Positions 36,424-44,872 of a stretch of 64,000 bases of DNA are shown here, piece after piece. This stretch comes from Photobacterium kagoshimensis (GTDB taxonomy: Bacteria > Pseudomonadota > Gammaproteobacteria > Enterobacterales > Vibrionaceae): the NCBI RefSeq assembly GCF_050337045.1, contig NZ_JAKJSO010000008.1, forward strand, positions 1 to 64,000, in the 5' to 3' direction. The position numbers and the translations under genes are program-made. The notes beneath the pieces were generated by a model that was given only the letters and a program-made list of their open reading frames with translations, searched no databases and was not told the origin of the DNA. How positions within the stretch are numbered: the first letter of the stretch is position 1; each line of letters starts with the position of its first letter.

Positions 36424-36531
36424 TGTTTGATACCTGTTAGGGACGTAGAAAACGTCAGTTTATTTTACACATTGCAGCCTATTGTCGCGTCATTATATTT
36501 CAACTTATTGAAAAAGAAGATTTAAAAAAAG

Positions 36532-36547
36532 TGGTATCTCTTTTGCT
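36532..36547 (+). promoter_or_regulatory. sigma-54-type promoter for the PEP-CTERM gene
   Basis: TGGTATCTCTTTTGCT has GG and GC with exactly the 12-base offset of sigma-54 -24/-12 elements (consensus TGGCAC-N5-TTGCW). The predicted transcript would start near 36558, about 32 bases before the ATG. PEP-CTERM genes in other bacteria are known to use sigma-54 with the PrsK/PrsR system. Confidence 0.6.
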
Positions 36548-36589
36548 TACTCTAATGTGCAACTTCTTAATAATATTTGAGGGATTATC

Positions 36590-37213
36590 ATGAAAAAGTT
36601 AACTATTGCAGCTCTAGTTACATCATCTTTTTTTGCCGCTAATGCAAGTGCTACGATTATTTCAGTAAGTTCTGGTACTTCTTCTGCTGGTTTTTCTGGT
36701 CAAATTACACCGCCTCCTGCACTAGTGACCGATACTGCCGTCACAAATCAGGCTCAGCAGGGGTTCAATGAGCAGCAACTTGTTTCGTTGGCGGCTGATT
36801 TAGCTGTTGATGGCGGAACGATTGCCCAGGGTACTAATGTCGCAAGTCACATGATTTTCCTAAATAAAGCAACAAATGTGAAAGGTGTGTTGTCCCATCT
36901 GGGTGTTGAGTGGACGTTTGATGGCAATATTTTAGGCGTTATGTCAGATTCGGGTGGTAACTTAGAAGCTGCAAGTAATAGCCTATTTGGCGCAGTAGGA
37001 ACGATTTACCCTGGTGCATTTGGTGCTCGTGGTATGGAAGGGAGCGATAGCTATACAATTAATGGTGATAAGCTAACCGTTTCTATGCGAGTGACACAGC
37101 CTGGTGACTGGATTCGCGTTATTACCGATGTGCCAGAGCCTGCATCAATGGCACTATTTGGTTTAGGTTTAATGGGGTTAGGTTTCTCTCGTCGTCGTAA
37201 AAACCAAGCATAA
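36590..37213 (+). CDS. PEP-CTERM sorting-domain protein
   Basis: This 207-residue protein has an N-terminal signal peptide (MKKLTIAALVTSSFFAANASA) and a complete PEP-CTERM tail: VPEP at residues 181-184, a hydrophobic helix (MALFGLGLMGLGF) and an RRRK cluster. An exosortase would cut near the PEP motif and release the protein to the envelope or matrix. The mature part is serine/glycine-rich with no known domain. GAGGG lies about 8 bases before the ATG. No exosortase gene is in the window. PEP-CTERM proteins are often made together with exopolysaccharide. Confidence 0.9.
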   Translation: MKKLTIAALVTSSFFAANASATIISVSSGTSSAGFSGQITPPPALVTDTAVTNQAQQGFNEQQLVSLAADLAVDGGTIAQGTNVASHMIFLNKATNVKGVLSHLGVEWTFDGNILGVMSDSGGNLEAASNSLFGAVGTIYPGAFGARGMEGSDSYTINGDKLTVSMRVTQPGDWIRVITDVPEPASMALFGLGLMGLGFSRRRKNQA

Positions 37214-37327
37214 TCAAACGACAGCCTTCTAAATATTAACAACTTTGTTTGATTTATATAAACCGCTGCACTTGTGTCGCGGTTTTAGTTTATCGTTCGA
37301 ATTAGGGGTGATGCAGCTCACGATTTC

Positions 37328-37336
37328 TGTTATAAT
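37328..37336 (+). promoter_or_regulatory. extended -10 promoter upstream of ybiT
   Basis: TGTTATAAT is a perfect extended -10 element (TG-n-TATAAT). No good -35 is seen, as is usual for this class. The transcript would start near 37343, leaving a leader of about 147 bases before ybiT. Confidence 0.6.
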
Positions 37337-37357
37337 GCGCTCCATTATCTCTAAGTC

Positions 37358-37381
37358 ATGGCAAGAACACTCTCTAAGTAA
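37358..37381 (+). CDS. possible 7-residue leader peptide of ybiT
   Basis: ATG at 37358 opens a frame MARTLSK ending in TAA at 37379-37381. The end of this frame lies in TCTAAGTA (37373-37380), the left arm of a stem whose right arm is TACTTAGA (37404-37411). A terminator follows at 37428. The ribosome-binding site is poor, so translation is uncertain. Confidence 0.35.
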   Translation: MARTLSK

Positions 37382-37427
37382 TGAGAATTATCTTAGTTCT
37401 GCGTACTTAGATGAACATACAAATTGA

Positions 37428-37454
37428 AGCTGCCACCATCATGGCGGCTTTTTT
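37428..37454 (+). terminator. terminator/attenuator in the ybiT leader
   Basis: AGCTGCCA pairs with TGGCGGCT around CCATCA, then T's. It lies between the extended -10 promoter and the ybiT start, so it would stop most transcripts unless it is disrupted. Confidence 0.8.
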
Positions 37455-37489
37455 AATGCTTGATACATCAATCAATTTGGAACAGTACA

Positions 37490-39085
37490 TTGATTTCTAC
37501 AGCTAACATTACAATGCAGTTTGGCGATAAGCCATTGTTTGAAAACATTTCAGTTAAATTCGGTGGCGGTAACCGCTACGGCCTTATCGGTGCGAATGGC
37601 TGCGGTAAGTCAACGTTCATGAAAATCCTTGGCGGCGAATTAGAGCAATCAGGCGGTACTGTTTCACTCGATCCTAACGAGCGTATGGCTAAGTTAGGTC
37701 AGGATCAGTTTGCTTTCGAAGAGTACTCAGTTGTTGATACCGTTATTATGGGTCACAAAGAGCTTTGGAAAGTAAAAGAAGAACGTGATCACATTTACTC
37801 TCTACCAGAAATGTCTGATGAAGATGGTATGCGTGTTGGCGATCTTGAAACTGAATTCGCGGAAATGGACGGTTACTCTGCAGAAGCACGTGCAGGTGAG
37901 TTACTTCTTGGTCTTGGTATTCCAGAAGAGCAACACTTTGGCTTAATGAGCGAAGTTGCTCCTGGCCTTAAAGTTCGTGTACTTTTGGCGCAAGTTTTAT
38001 TCGCAGACCCTGAAGTAATGCTTCTTGACGAACCAACGAACAACTTGGACATTCACACAATTAGCTGGTTAGAAGAGATCCTGTTGGCACGTAACTGTAC
38101 AATGATCATCATCTCGCACGACCGTCACTTCCTAAACAGTGTTTGTACACACATGGCTGACTTGGATTACGGTGAACTTCGCCTATTCCCTGGTAACTAT
38201 GACGAATACATGATGGCTGCTGAGCAGGCACGTGAACAGCTTCACGCTGATAATGCGAAGAAGAAAGCACAGATTGCTGAACTACAAACGTTCGTAAGCC
38301 GTTTCTCTGCTAACGCATCTAAAGCGAAGCAAGCAACTTCTCGTCAGAAGCAACTTGATAAAATTCAATTGAGCGAAGTGAAGGCATCAAGCCGTCAGTC
38401 TCCGTTCATTCGTTTTGATCAGGAAAAGCCACTTTTCCGTAATGCATTAGAAGTTGAAGGCCTAAAACAAGGCTACGGCGAAAACATTTTGATCAATGGT
38501 GTAAACCTAATGGTTGAAGTGGGTGAGCGTATCGCTATCATCGGTGAGAATGGTATCGGTAAATCAACATTCCTAAACACGCTAGCGGGTGTAATGGAAC
38601 CAATGGAAGGCATGGTTAAGTGGTCTGAAAACCATAACATTGGTTTCTATGCTCAGGATCACAGCGCTGATTTTGAACAAGATATGACACTACTTGACTG
38701 GATGGGTCAGTGGAAAAAAGAAGGTGATGACGAGCAAGTTGTTCGCGGTATCCTAGGTCGTATGCTGTTCTCACAAAATGACATTAAGAAATCTGTAAAA
38801 GTAATTTCTGGTGGTGAGCAAGGTCGTATGTTGTTTGGTAAGCTTATTATGCAACGACCAAACATCCTACTAATGGACGAACCAACAAACCACATGGACA
38901 TGGAGTCAATCGAAGCACTTAACTTAGCGCTTGAAAACTTCAAAGGTACATTGATGTTTGTATCTCATGATCGTCAGTTTGTATCATCGGTTGCGACACG
39001 TATCATTGAAATTACTAAGAACGGTGTTGAAGATTTCCACGGTTCTTACGATGAATATTTACGTAAACAAGGCCTAACAGGCTAA
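37490..39085 (+). CDS. ybiT: ABC-F family ATPase YbiT
   Basis: This 531-residue soluble protein has two ABC ATPase domains: Walker A GANGCGKST and GENGIGKST, with LLDEPTNNLD and LMDEPTNHMD after each signature. A linker with the PtIM-like KKKAQIAELQTFVSRFSANA joins them. It matches E. coli YbiT along its length. ABC-F proteins bind the ribosomal E site and influence translation or antibiotic protection. The TTG at 37490 gives MISTANITMQFG, the form expected for vibrios; a TTG ten codons earlier is less likely. Confidence 0.94.
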   Translation: MISTANITMQFGDKPLFENISVKFGGGNRYGLIGANGCGKSTFMKILGGELEQSGGTVSLDPNERMAKLGQDQFAFEEYSVVDTVIMGHKELWKVKEERDHIYSLPEMSDEDGMRVGDLETEFAEMDGYSAEARAGELLLGLGIPEEQHFGLMSEVAPGLKVRVLLAQVLFADPEVMLLDEPTNNLDIHTISWLEEILLARNCTMIIISHDRHFLNSVCTHMADLDYGELRLFPGNYDEYMMAAEQAREQLHADNAKKKAQIAELQTFVSRFSANASKAKQATSRQKQLDKIQLSEVKASSRQSPFIRFDQEKPLFRNALEVEGLKQGYGENILINGVNLMVEVGERIAIIGENGIGKSTFLNTLAGVMEPMEGMVKWSENHNIGFYAQDHSADFEQDMTLLDWMGQWKKEGDDEQVVRGILGRMLFSQNDIKKSVKVISGGEQGRMLFGKLIMQRPNILLMDEPTNHMDMESIEALNLALENFKGTLMFVSHDRQFVSSVATRIIEITKNGVEDFHGSYDEYLRKQGLTG

Positions 39086-39104
39086 TAGCTGTTTGCTGAA
39101 TAAG

Positions 39105-39129
39105 AGCCGCCAATTTAGGCGGCTTTTTT
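39105..39129 (+). terminator. terminator of ybiT
   Basis: AGCCGCC and GGCGGCT form a perfect stem around AATTTA, followed by TTTTTC. Confidence 0.95.
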
Positions 39130-39187
39130 CTGTCTATGGTTTAATTGTGATTATATTCATACCAATTGCAACGCTTTGGAGAATAAG

Positions 39188-39640
39188 ATGAAAATTTGGG
39201 TAGATGCAGATGCGTGTCCAAATGTAATTAAAGAAATTTTATTTCGAGTGGCTAACCGTGTCGGTGTATCTGTAACGCTGGTGGCAAATCACCATGTACG
39301 CGTACCACCGTCACCGCATATTCGTTCGCTACAAGTCGAAAGTGGCTTTGATGTTGCGGATGATTTTATTGTGCAGCAGGTCGAAGCGGGTGATCTTGTT
39401 ATCACTGCTGATATACCACTAGCCGATGAAGTTATCACTAAAGATGGGCATGCCCTTAATCCACGTGGTGAGCTATATACCAAAGAAACGATAAAGCAGC
39501 GCCTGCAGATGCGTGATTTCATGGATACAATGCGGAGTTCAGGCGTACAAACGGGTGGGCCTCCACCATTAAGCCAGTCTGACCGTCAAAATTTCGCAAA
39601 TAAATTAGATACATTTGTAGCGAAAAACTTTAAAAAGTAG
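39188..39640 (+). CDS. yaiI: YaiI/YqxD family (DUF188) protein
   Basis: This 150-residue protein begins MKIWVDADACPNVIKEIL, the diagnostic N-terminus of UPF0178/DUF188. It then has DLVITADIPLADEV and NPRGELYTKETI. The acidic residues suggest a PIN/NYN-like nuclease fold, but activity is not established. ATG at 39188 is favoured by GGAG 7 bases upstream. Confidence 0.92.
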   Translation: MKIWVDADACPNVIKEILFRVANRVGVSVTLVANHHVRVPPSPHIRSLQVESGFDVADDFIVQQVEAGDLVITADIPLADEVITKDGHALNPRGELYTKETIKQRLQMRDFMDTMRSSGVQTGGPPPLSQSDRQNFANKLDTFVAKNFKK

Positions 39641-39690
39641 CATTCCTTCTTGTTTTAACGGGCTTATAATAAGCTCGTTATTTTGCTGAA

Positions 39691-40770
39691 TTATTCTTTC
39701 TCTTTCTCTTTCTCTTTCTCTTTCTTGTCTTTGTTATCCTCTTTATTAGCAGAGGCTTCTTTCGCTGCTTTTTCCTGTTCTTCTAATAGTTTTTTTGGCG
39801 TGGCTTTTTTCTTCTTGGCAATTCGGTATTCGGTTGCAGCGTACCACTCAGACTTCTTGCTTGTTAACATTGTTTCTAATGCTTTTGAGTCAACGTCCAT
39901 AAATTTTCCCATCGCAGTCGCGGGTAGCTCTGTTTTCCCAATTTTTTCATCGCTGGCTAGATCGACCATAACAGTGGCAGCTTCTGTTAATGCGGCGGCA
40001 AATTCATCACGATTGTTAAAGTTATACTCATCGGCATTCATTTTTTTACGCAAAGTGAGAGACCACTGTAATGCAAGATAGGGAACACGCGGATAAGGTT
40101 CTTTGGTGTTTGGATCAGTTTTTTTCTGTGGTAAATCATAGCTAATTCCTTGCAGGAAATAGGCGAGCGACAAGTATTTATCTTCTTTTAGTTGCTTGGA
40201 TCCAATGAAGTCAGGTAAGTCAGATGGAGATAGTTTTTTTCCTTTATTATCAAATAGCCAGACCTCATTATCGTTACTCATCTCAGGCCAGAAATCATCA
40301 CCAGAGCCCAGTAAATTGAAAGTGACTTTAAGGTTAATAGGTACACTGGTTCCGCCGTTAGGCATATCCCAAAAACTAGAGAGTAGGTGATGCTGGGTTG
40401 TGAGGTAGAGTAACCCTTCTTCAGGGCCAACCACGACACTGGCTAAATCTTTCGTTTGTGAACCGAGTTTTTTAGAGCAAGTGTAGCTTTCAAGATCAGT
40501 AGGTGAAGAGTTCTCATCCCATTTTTTTAGTTTGCCTCCACCATTCAATTTGCAAAGCGCGCCAAAAACATTCTTTTCGTTCTTCTTGTAGTGGTAAAGC
40601 AGCGCATACTCTTTGTCGTAACTCATCACTGCTTGGGTCGGTAGCAGTTGGTCGAGCGTCACGGTTATTACGTCACCATTTTTCAGCTCAGCGTAAGAGA
40701 TCTTATCGGCGAGCGTTGAAAAAGAGAGGGAGGGTAGCAATAACAGGAATAAGCGTAAACTAGCGAGCAT
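39691..40770 (-). CDS. exported ParB-like (PF08857-type) protein with a lysine/glutamate tail
   Basis: This protein of about 359 residues begins with a signal peptide (MLASLRLFLLLLPSLSFSTLA). The body follows the ParBc_2 pattern: VTLDQLLPTQAVMSYDKEY, VVVGPEEGLLYLTTQHHLL (the DGHHR-like site, here with Q for the acidic residue), FWPEM, VWLFDNKGK and KEDKYLSLAYFLQG. The function of exported ParB-like proteins is unknown; a nuclease or nucleotide-binding role is possible. The last 35 residues are almost all charged and end in alternating KE. ATG at 40770 is chosen for GAGG upstream and the clean signal peptide. Confidence 0.7.
   Translation of the reverse strand: MLASLRLFLLLLPSLSFSTLADKISYAELKNGDVITVTLDQLLPTQAVMSYDKEYALLYHYKKNEKNVFGALCKLNGGGKLKKWDENSSPTDLESYTCSKKLGSQTKDLASVVVGPEEGLLYLTTQHHLLSSFWDMPNGGTSVPINLKVTFNLLGSGDDFWPEMSNDNEVWLFDNKGKKLSPSDLPDFIGSKQLKEDKYLSLAYFLQGISYDLPQKKTDPNTKEPYPRVPYLALQWSLTLRKKMNADEYNFNNRDEFAAALTEAATVMVDLASDEKIGKTELPATAMGKFMDVDSKALETMLTSKKSEWYAATEYRIAKKKKATPKKLLEEQEKAAKEASANKEDNKDKKEKEKEKEKE
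39694..39723. repeat. hexanucleotide microsatellite (TTTCTC-type)
   Basis: About five tandem TTTCTC units encode the KEKEKEKEKE end of the exported ParB-like protein. A change in copy number would keep the frame and alter only the length of the tail. Confidence 0.85.
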
Positions 40771-41007
40771 AGCCAGCCTCAAAAATTGGCACAGCTGATT
40801 GTGTTGAATGGATAAAAAACGCGGAGAAGCTACCCGTAGAACATGCACAGTATGATCTGCAATCATAATCAAGGCCTTTATTGCGTGAACTGCTGTGAGT
40901 TTAGCAAAGCTCTATCGTGCGGGAGAGAAAAGAAAGAAGAGTCTAAATAACGAGGCGGTGTTAAAAAGCTAACACCGCCGAAAGCAGCAAGGCTTAATTG
41001 GTATGAC

Positions 41008-41481
41008 TTAGCATGCCTTAACGGTGAATTTGCCGACAGCAACGCTGACAACTTTGACGGTACTTCCTGCTGGAAGCTCTTGTTCAGTGGATGTTGGATC
41101 TAGCAATAGCTGCCATTGGACGCCCGAGTGTTTAACGTATACTGGGTTATCCTGCGCACTTAATGCCGAATTCAGAGTGAAAGTCAGACCCATAAAGTCA
41201 CTGTGAACATTACTACTTTCCACTTTACTTTGCTGTAATCGCTTAAGAGGTTTCCATAGTAAGACAGTGATAAGACCTGCGCTAATACCGGTTGCACTGA
41301 CAAGGCTTAAAAATGTCTCTGGCAGTATGCCCGCCCATGCAAGACTTCCCACGATAACCGCTGCAACACCGACAGCTAATAGCACTATGGTTGATAGACC
41401 TAATATTAACGTCTCAACAGAGAGCAATATCAAGCCAACAATAATGGTTAACTGTGCAGGGCTAATACCAAAAACATCCAT
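41008..41481 (-). CDS. NfeD family membrane protein (YbbJ-like)
   Basis: This 157-residue protein has three membrane segments in the first 75 residues (LTIIVGLILLSVETLILGL and others) and a C-terminal OB-fold domain (GLTFTLNSALSAQDNPVYVKHSGVQWQLL). NfeD proteins partner stomatin-like proteins. It begins 15 bases after the qmcA stop, the same pair as E. coli qmcA-ybbJ. Confidence 0.9.
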   Translation of the reverse strand: MDVFGISPAQLTIIVGLILLSVETLILGLSTIVLLAVGVAAVIVGSLAWAGILPETFLSLVSATGISAGLITVLLWKPLKRLQQSKVESSNVHSDFMGLTFTLNSALSAQDNPVYVKHSGVQWQLLLDPTSTEQELPAGSTVKVVSVAVGKFTVKAC

Positions 41482-41496
41482 ACCATTTACCTTTAA

Positions 41497-42441
41497 TTAC
41501 TTACTTTGGTTAAGCTTATTAATGATTGTCATTGCTTCAGCAACCATTGTCGACGCATTCGATTGGCTGTCGGGAAGCAGAACCACCGACGATTCTTTAG
41601 CGATAGCCAGTTTTGCTTCAATTGCTTTGCCTGCGAGCTCTAGCTGTATCGCTTTTTGGCCTTCCTCTGTGGATGCGGTACGACCTACGACTTCAATCGC
41701 CTCTGCTTGCGCTTGAGCAACGGCTAGAATGGCTTGTGCTTCACCTTCAGCTTTTAATACTTGCTCTGAACGCTCTGCTTCTGCGGCTAATACGCGGGCT
41801 TGCTTTTCACCTTCGGCAATATTGATGTCTGATTGACGTTGACCTTCAGACTCTAAAATAACCGCACGTTTTTCACGTTCGGCCTTCATTTGGCGTTCCA
41901 TTGCATCAAGTACCGAGCGTGGTGGCTCAATATCTTTAATCTCATAACGTAGTACCTGTACACCCCAAGGTTCAGAGGCTTCGTTGATAGAGGATACAAT
42001 CGCAGTATTGAGGTTTTCGCGTTCCTCGAAGGTTTTATCGAGTTCAAGCTTACCGACTTCACTACGCATGGTTGTTTGCGCTAGCTGGGTCACTGAGAAT
42101 ACATAGTCATCAACCCCGTAGCAGGCTTTTGCAGGATCAAGTACTTTTAAGTACAGCACACCATCAACAACAAGTGAGATATTGTCTTTAGTAATGGCGG
42201 ATTGTTGCGGAACATCGTATGCCTGCTCCTTTAACGAGCGCGTATAAGCAATGCGATCGATAAAAGGAATGATGAAGTTTAAACCTGCTTCCATTGTTTT
42301 GTTGTACTTACCAAAACGCTCGACAATAAATGCGGAGTTTTGTGGTACAAATTTGACGGATGAGCGAATGAAAATGATGATAAAAATGGCAAGGAATATC
42401 CAGCCATTAAACAGGTTTGGTAATAGTTCGATAATGTCCAT
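41497..42441 (-). CDS. qmcA: QmcA, SPFH/stomatin-like membrane protein
   Basis: This 314-residue protein has an N-terminal membrane anchor (IFLAIFIIIFI), an SPFH domain (VPQNSAFIVERFGKYNKTMEAGLNF, about residues 30-200) and a long alanine/glutamate coiled coil. It oligomerises in the inner membrane, in E. coli near the FtsH-HflKC protease. Together with NfeD it is thought to organise membrane microdomains. Confidence 0.93.
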   Translation of the reverse strand: MDIIELLPNLFNGWIFLAIFIIIFIRSSVKFVPQNSAFIVERFGKYNKTMEAGLNFIIPFIDRIAYTRSLKEQAYDVPQQSAITKDNISLVVDGVLYLKVLDPAKACYGVDDYVFSVTQLAQTTMRSEVGKLELDKTFEERENLNTAIVSSINEASEPWGVQVLRYEIKDIEPPRSVLDAMERQMKAEREKRAVILESEGQRQSDINIAEGEKQARVLAAEAERSEQVLKAEGEAQAILAVAQAQAEAIEVVGRTASTEEGQKAIQLELAGKAIEAKLAIAKESSVVLLPDSQSNASTMVAEAMTIINKLNQSK

Positions 42442-42639
42442 ATTGACTCTTCTAATAATAAATTGAATTGCGTTTTATTACTTTACCGAAAAGAGTCATC
42501 AGAGGTCTAGTTAAGTAGGCAATTAAATCGTAAAACGCGATCAAAAACTTAGATTAGAAAAAGAACCGGGGTGGATACCAGCGCTGAGATTGTGGCGAAT
42601 GATAAAAGGGTAGATTTGAGATAAAGCGGGTGAGTCATA

Positions 42640-42667
42640 AAGAAAAAGCCAGCTCGATGAGCTGGCT
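42640..42667 (-). terminator. terminator of the alanine symporter gene
   Basis: AGCCAGCTC and GAGCTGGCT form a 9-bp stem. On the minus strand it is followed by TTTTTCTTT. It lies after the tandem heptamer repeats. Confidence 0.9.
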
Positions 42668-42672
42668 ATATA

Positions 42673-42735
42673 GTTAGCTGTTAGCTGTTAGCTGTTAGCT
42701 GTTAGCTGTTAGCTGTTAGCTGTTAGCTGTTAGCT
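42673..42735. repeat. nine perfect tandem heptamers (GTTAGCT)
   Basis: The 7-base unit GTTAGCT is repeated nine times without error. On the minus strand (AGCTAAC units) it supplies the last codons and the TAA stop of the symporter gene, then continues into the 3' untranslated region, ending just before the terminator. Confidence 0.98.
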
Positions 42736-44207
42736 TTAACTGTTTCTGGCTCTTTAGGGTGCCAAGCGCCATCTAGCTCTTCAAGTTCAGGGAACTTAGA
42801 ACGGTCAAATACTGGTGTTTTGCCTGCTTTGATTTGCACTTCGTAGTCTTTGATGACTTTAATTGCAAGTTTAGACAACAATAGTAGAGCAACAATATTA
42901 ATCAGCGCCATCATACCCATTGAAGCATCTGCAAGGTTCCAGACAACAGGAAGAGAGGTGACAGAACCAAACATAACCATGGCAAGAACAAGTAGACGGA
43001 AAGCAAATAGGCCTTTCTTGGTATTACCATTCAAGAACATGATGTTTGTTTCAGCATAGCTGTAGTTAGCAATAATTGACGTAAAGCAGAATAGCAAGAT
43101 TGCAGCCGCCATAAAGTAAGCTGTCCAGCTACCTAGCTCGTTTGTTAGGGCTTGTTGTAGCAAACCAATACCAGAAGCAGCATCAGGTTGATCCATAACA
43201 CCAGAAAGCATAATCATTGCAGCAGAAGCAGTACAAATAACAATAGTATCCGCAAATACACCTAGCATTTGAACAAAACCTTGTGATGCAGGGTGGTTTG
43301 GGTTGGGTGTAGCAGATGCAGCAACGTTAGCTGCAGAACCCATACCCGCTTCGTTTGAGAACAAACCACGAGCAATACCACTTTGCATTGCCTGTGCGAT
43401 AGTGTAAGCAACACCACCTGCCGCAGCTTCTTGCCAGCCAAATGCGCTTTTAACAATTAATGCTAGTGCTGCGGGTAGTTCAGAAATATTCAATACGACT
43501 ACTACCATTGCAATTGCTAGGTAGCTAATAGCCATAATCGGAACAATGCTTGCTGACGCTTGAGCAACCTTACGTAGGCCACCCATGATGAAAAACGCAG
43601 AAGCGGCAACAATAATAACACCCATAATTGTTTCATCGAAACCGAATGAGTGGTTTAGAGCATCAGTAATTGTGTTTGCTTGAACGGCGTTAAATACTAG
43701 ACCAAAGGCAATGATTAGGAACACTGAGAATAGTGAGCCCATCCAACGTTGTCCAAGGCCTTTTTCCATGTAGTAAGCTGGGCCACCACGGTACTGACCG
43801 TCAACGTCTTTTACTTTGTATACTTGAGCAAGGGTTGATTCAACAAAAGCTGTAGACATACCAAATAGGGCAATCAACCACATCCAAAAGATAGCACCTG
43901 GGCCACCAGCAGCGAGAGCTACGGCAACACCGGCCATATTACCAGTACCTACTCGAGCAGCCATAGAGGTGCAAAATACTTGGTAAGAGCTTAAGCCGTT
44001 TTCGATATTTTTACCGCTCTTTAGCACGTCTATTGCGTGTCTAAACTGGCGGATTTGAATAAAACCTAAACGAAGTGTGAAGTAGATACCAACACCAACA
44101 AGAAGGTATATAAGAACTTGGCCCCAAAGAAGTCCATTAATAGTACCAATGATAGACATCAGCACGTTGTTTAGAGCATCTAACCAAGATTCGTTAGCAA
44201 CATTCAT
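42723..44207 (-). CDS. alanine/glycine:cation symporter (AGCS family)
   Basis: This protein of about 494 residues has some ten or eleven membrane segments. It shows AGCS signatures such as TSMAARVGTGNMAGVAVALAAGGPGAIFWMW and RGLFSNEAGMGSAANVAA. It imports alanine or glycine with Na+ or H+. ATG at 44207 has AGGA 7 bases upstream; a longer reading to 44267 adds unlikely residues. The C-terminal ANS and the stop codon are formed by the tandem heptamer repeat. Confidence 0.94.
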   Translation of the reverse strand: MNVANESWLDALNNVLMSIIGTINGLLWGQVLIYLLVGVGIYFTLRLGFIQIRQFRHAIDVLKSGKNIENGLSSYQVFCTSMAARVGTGNMAGVAVALAAGGPGAIFWMWLIALFGMSTAFVESTLAQVYKVKDVDGQYRGGPAYYMEKGLGQRWMGSLFSVFLIIAFGLVFNAVQANTITDALNHSFGFDETIMGVIIVAASAFFIMGGLRKVAQASASIVPIMAISYLAIAMVVVVLNISELPAALALIVKSAFGWQEAAAGGVAYTIAQAMQSGIARGLFSNEAGMGSAANVAASATPNPNHPASQGFVQMLGVFADTIVICTASAAMIMLSGVMDQPDAASGIGLLQQALTNELGSWTAYFMAAAILLFCFTSIIANYSYAETNIMFLNGNTKKGLFAFRLLVLAMVMFGSVTSLPVVWNLADASMGMMALINIVALLLLSKLAIKVIKDYEVQIKAGKTPVFDRSKFPELEELDGAWHPKEPETVKANS

Positions 44208-44704
44208 TTTGTTTTCCTGTAACAAGGGCTCAATCGTAAAAATAATCGAGCGAACTGGAACATCCATTTAGTGACAGTTTGTCACAACGGTTTCAACTAT
44301 ATTTTGTTCTGGTTTCGTCTGTTTTATGCGGATTTAATCATCCGTAATTTAACATTATTGAAACATGAAACCGCAGATCAGCCTTTATAAAGGCGCTGCA
44401 AGGTAGCATGAAATACGAGAAAATCTACACGACACAGATCACATTTTGTCATGTATTGACTGCAAATTGAGAGGCTTTAAGTGGGTGCTTGAGCTAAACT
44501 GCCAATAATTCAATGGCTTGCTTACGGTATGTGCGTGCGGTTTATTTTGGGGTGAAACGCTGTCCAATTGAACAATAATGTGCATTTTACCGTTTAATGA
44601 GAATTTTTATAGAAGTAATTTATTAACATGATATGCAGAGGGGTTCATCTTTATGCAAGGAAATAGAAACATAAATCAACAACTATAATAATGAAGGTGC
44701 GAGC
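44208..44704. other. gene-free stretch upstream of the symporter
   Basis: About 500 bases upstream of the minus-strand symporter. They hold a 14-base perfect palindrome, GCCTTTATAAAGGC (44381-44394), and a small hairpin CGGAT/ATCCG near 44329-44344. These could be operator or leader structures. No open frame convinces. Confidence 0.4.
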
Positions 44705-44872
44705 CTAATGGACAGCGTGTATCTGCTGTGTAGAGTTTTTCTTTTGTTGATGTGTTTCTTCGTGCTGTTCAACCACAAATTGGTAACCGCAAATACAGGT
44801 ATAGGTGCCTGATTCACTAATAAGGAATTCATCACTTTGGTGACAGCGAACACAAGTATAAATAGTTTCCAT
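44705..44872 (-). CDS. small zinc-ribbon protein (55 residues)
   Basis: ATG at 44872 opens a 55-residue frame, METIYTCVRC...SGTYTCICGYQF..., ending at TAG. The cysteines form CxxC and CxC pairs 17 residues apart, as in small rubredoxin-like or zinc-ribbon proteins; a polar, glutamine/histidine-rich tail follows. The ribosome-binding site is weak (AGAG). It has no operon partner. The cysteine pattern makes a real gene likely; the function is unknown. Confidence 0.6.
   Translation of the reverse strand: METIYTCVRCHQSDEFLISESGTYTCICGYQFVVEQHEETHQQKKNSTQQIHAVH

Noticed and set aside
39683..40081. 132-residue serine/phenylalanine-rich open frame
   Set aside because: It is the mirror of the KE repeat and body of the minus-strand ParB-like gene.
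42673..42735. CRISPR-like array
   Set aside because: The units are 7 bases with no spacers; it is a simple tandem repeat.
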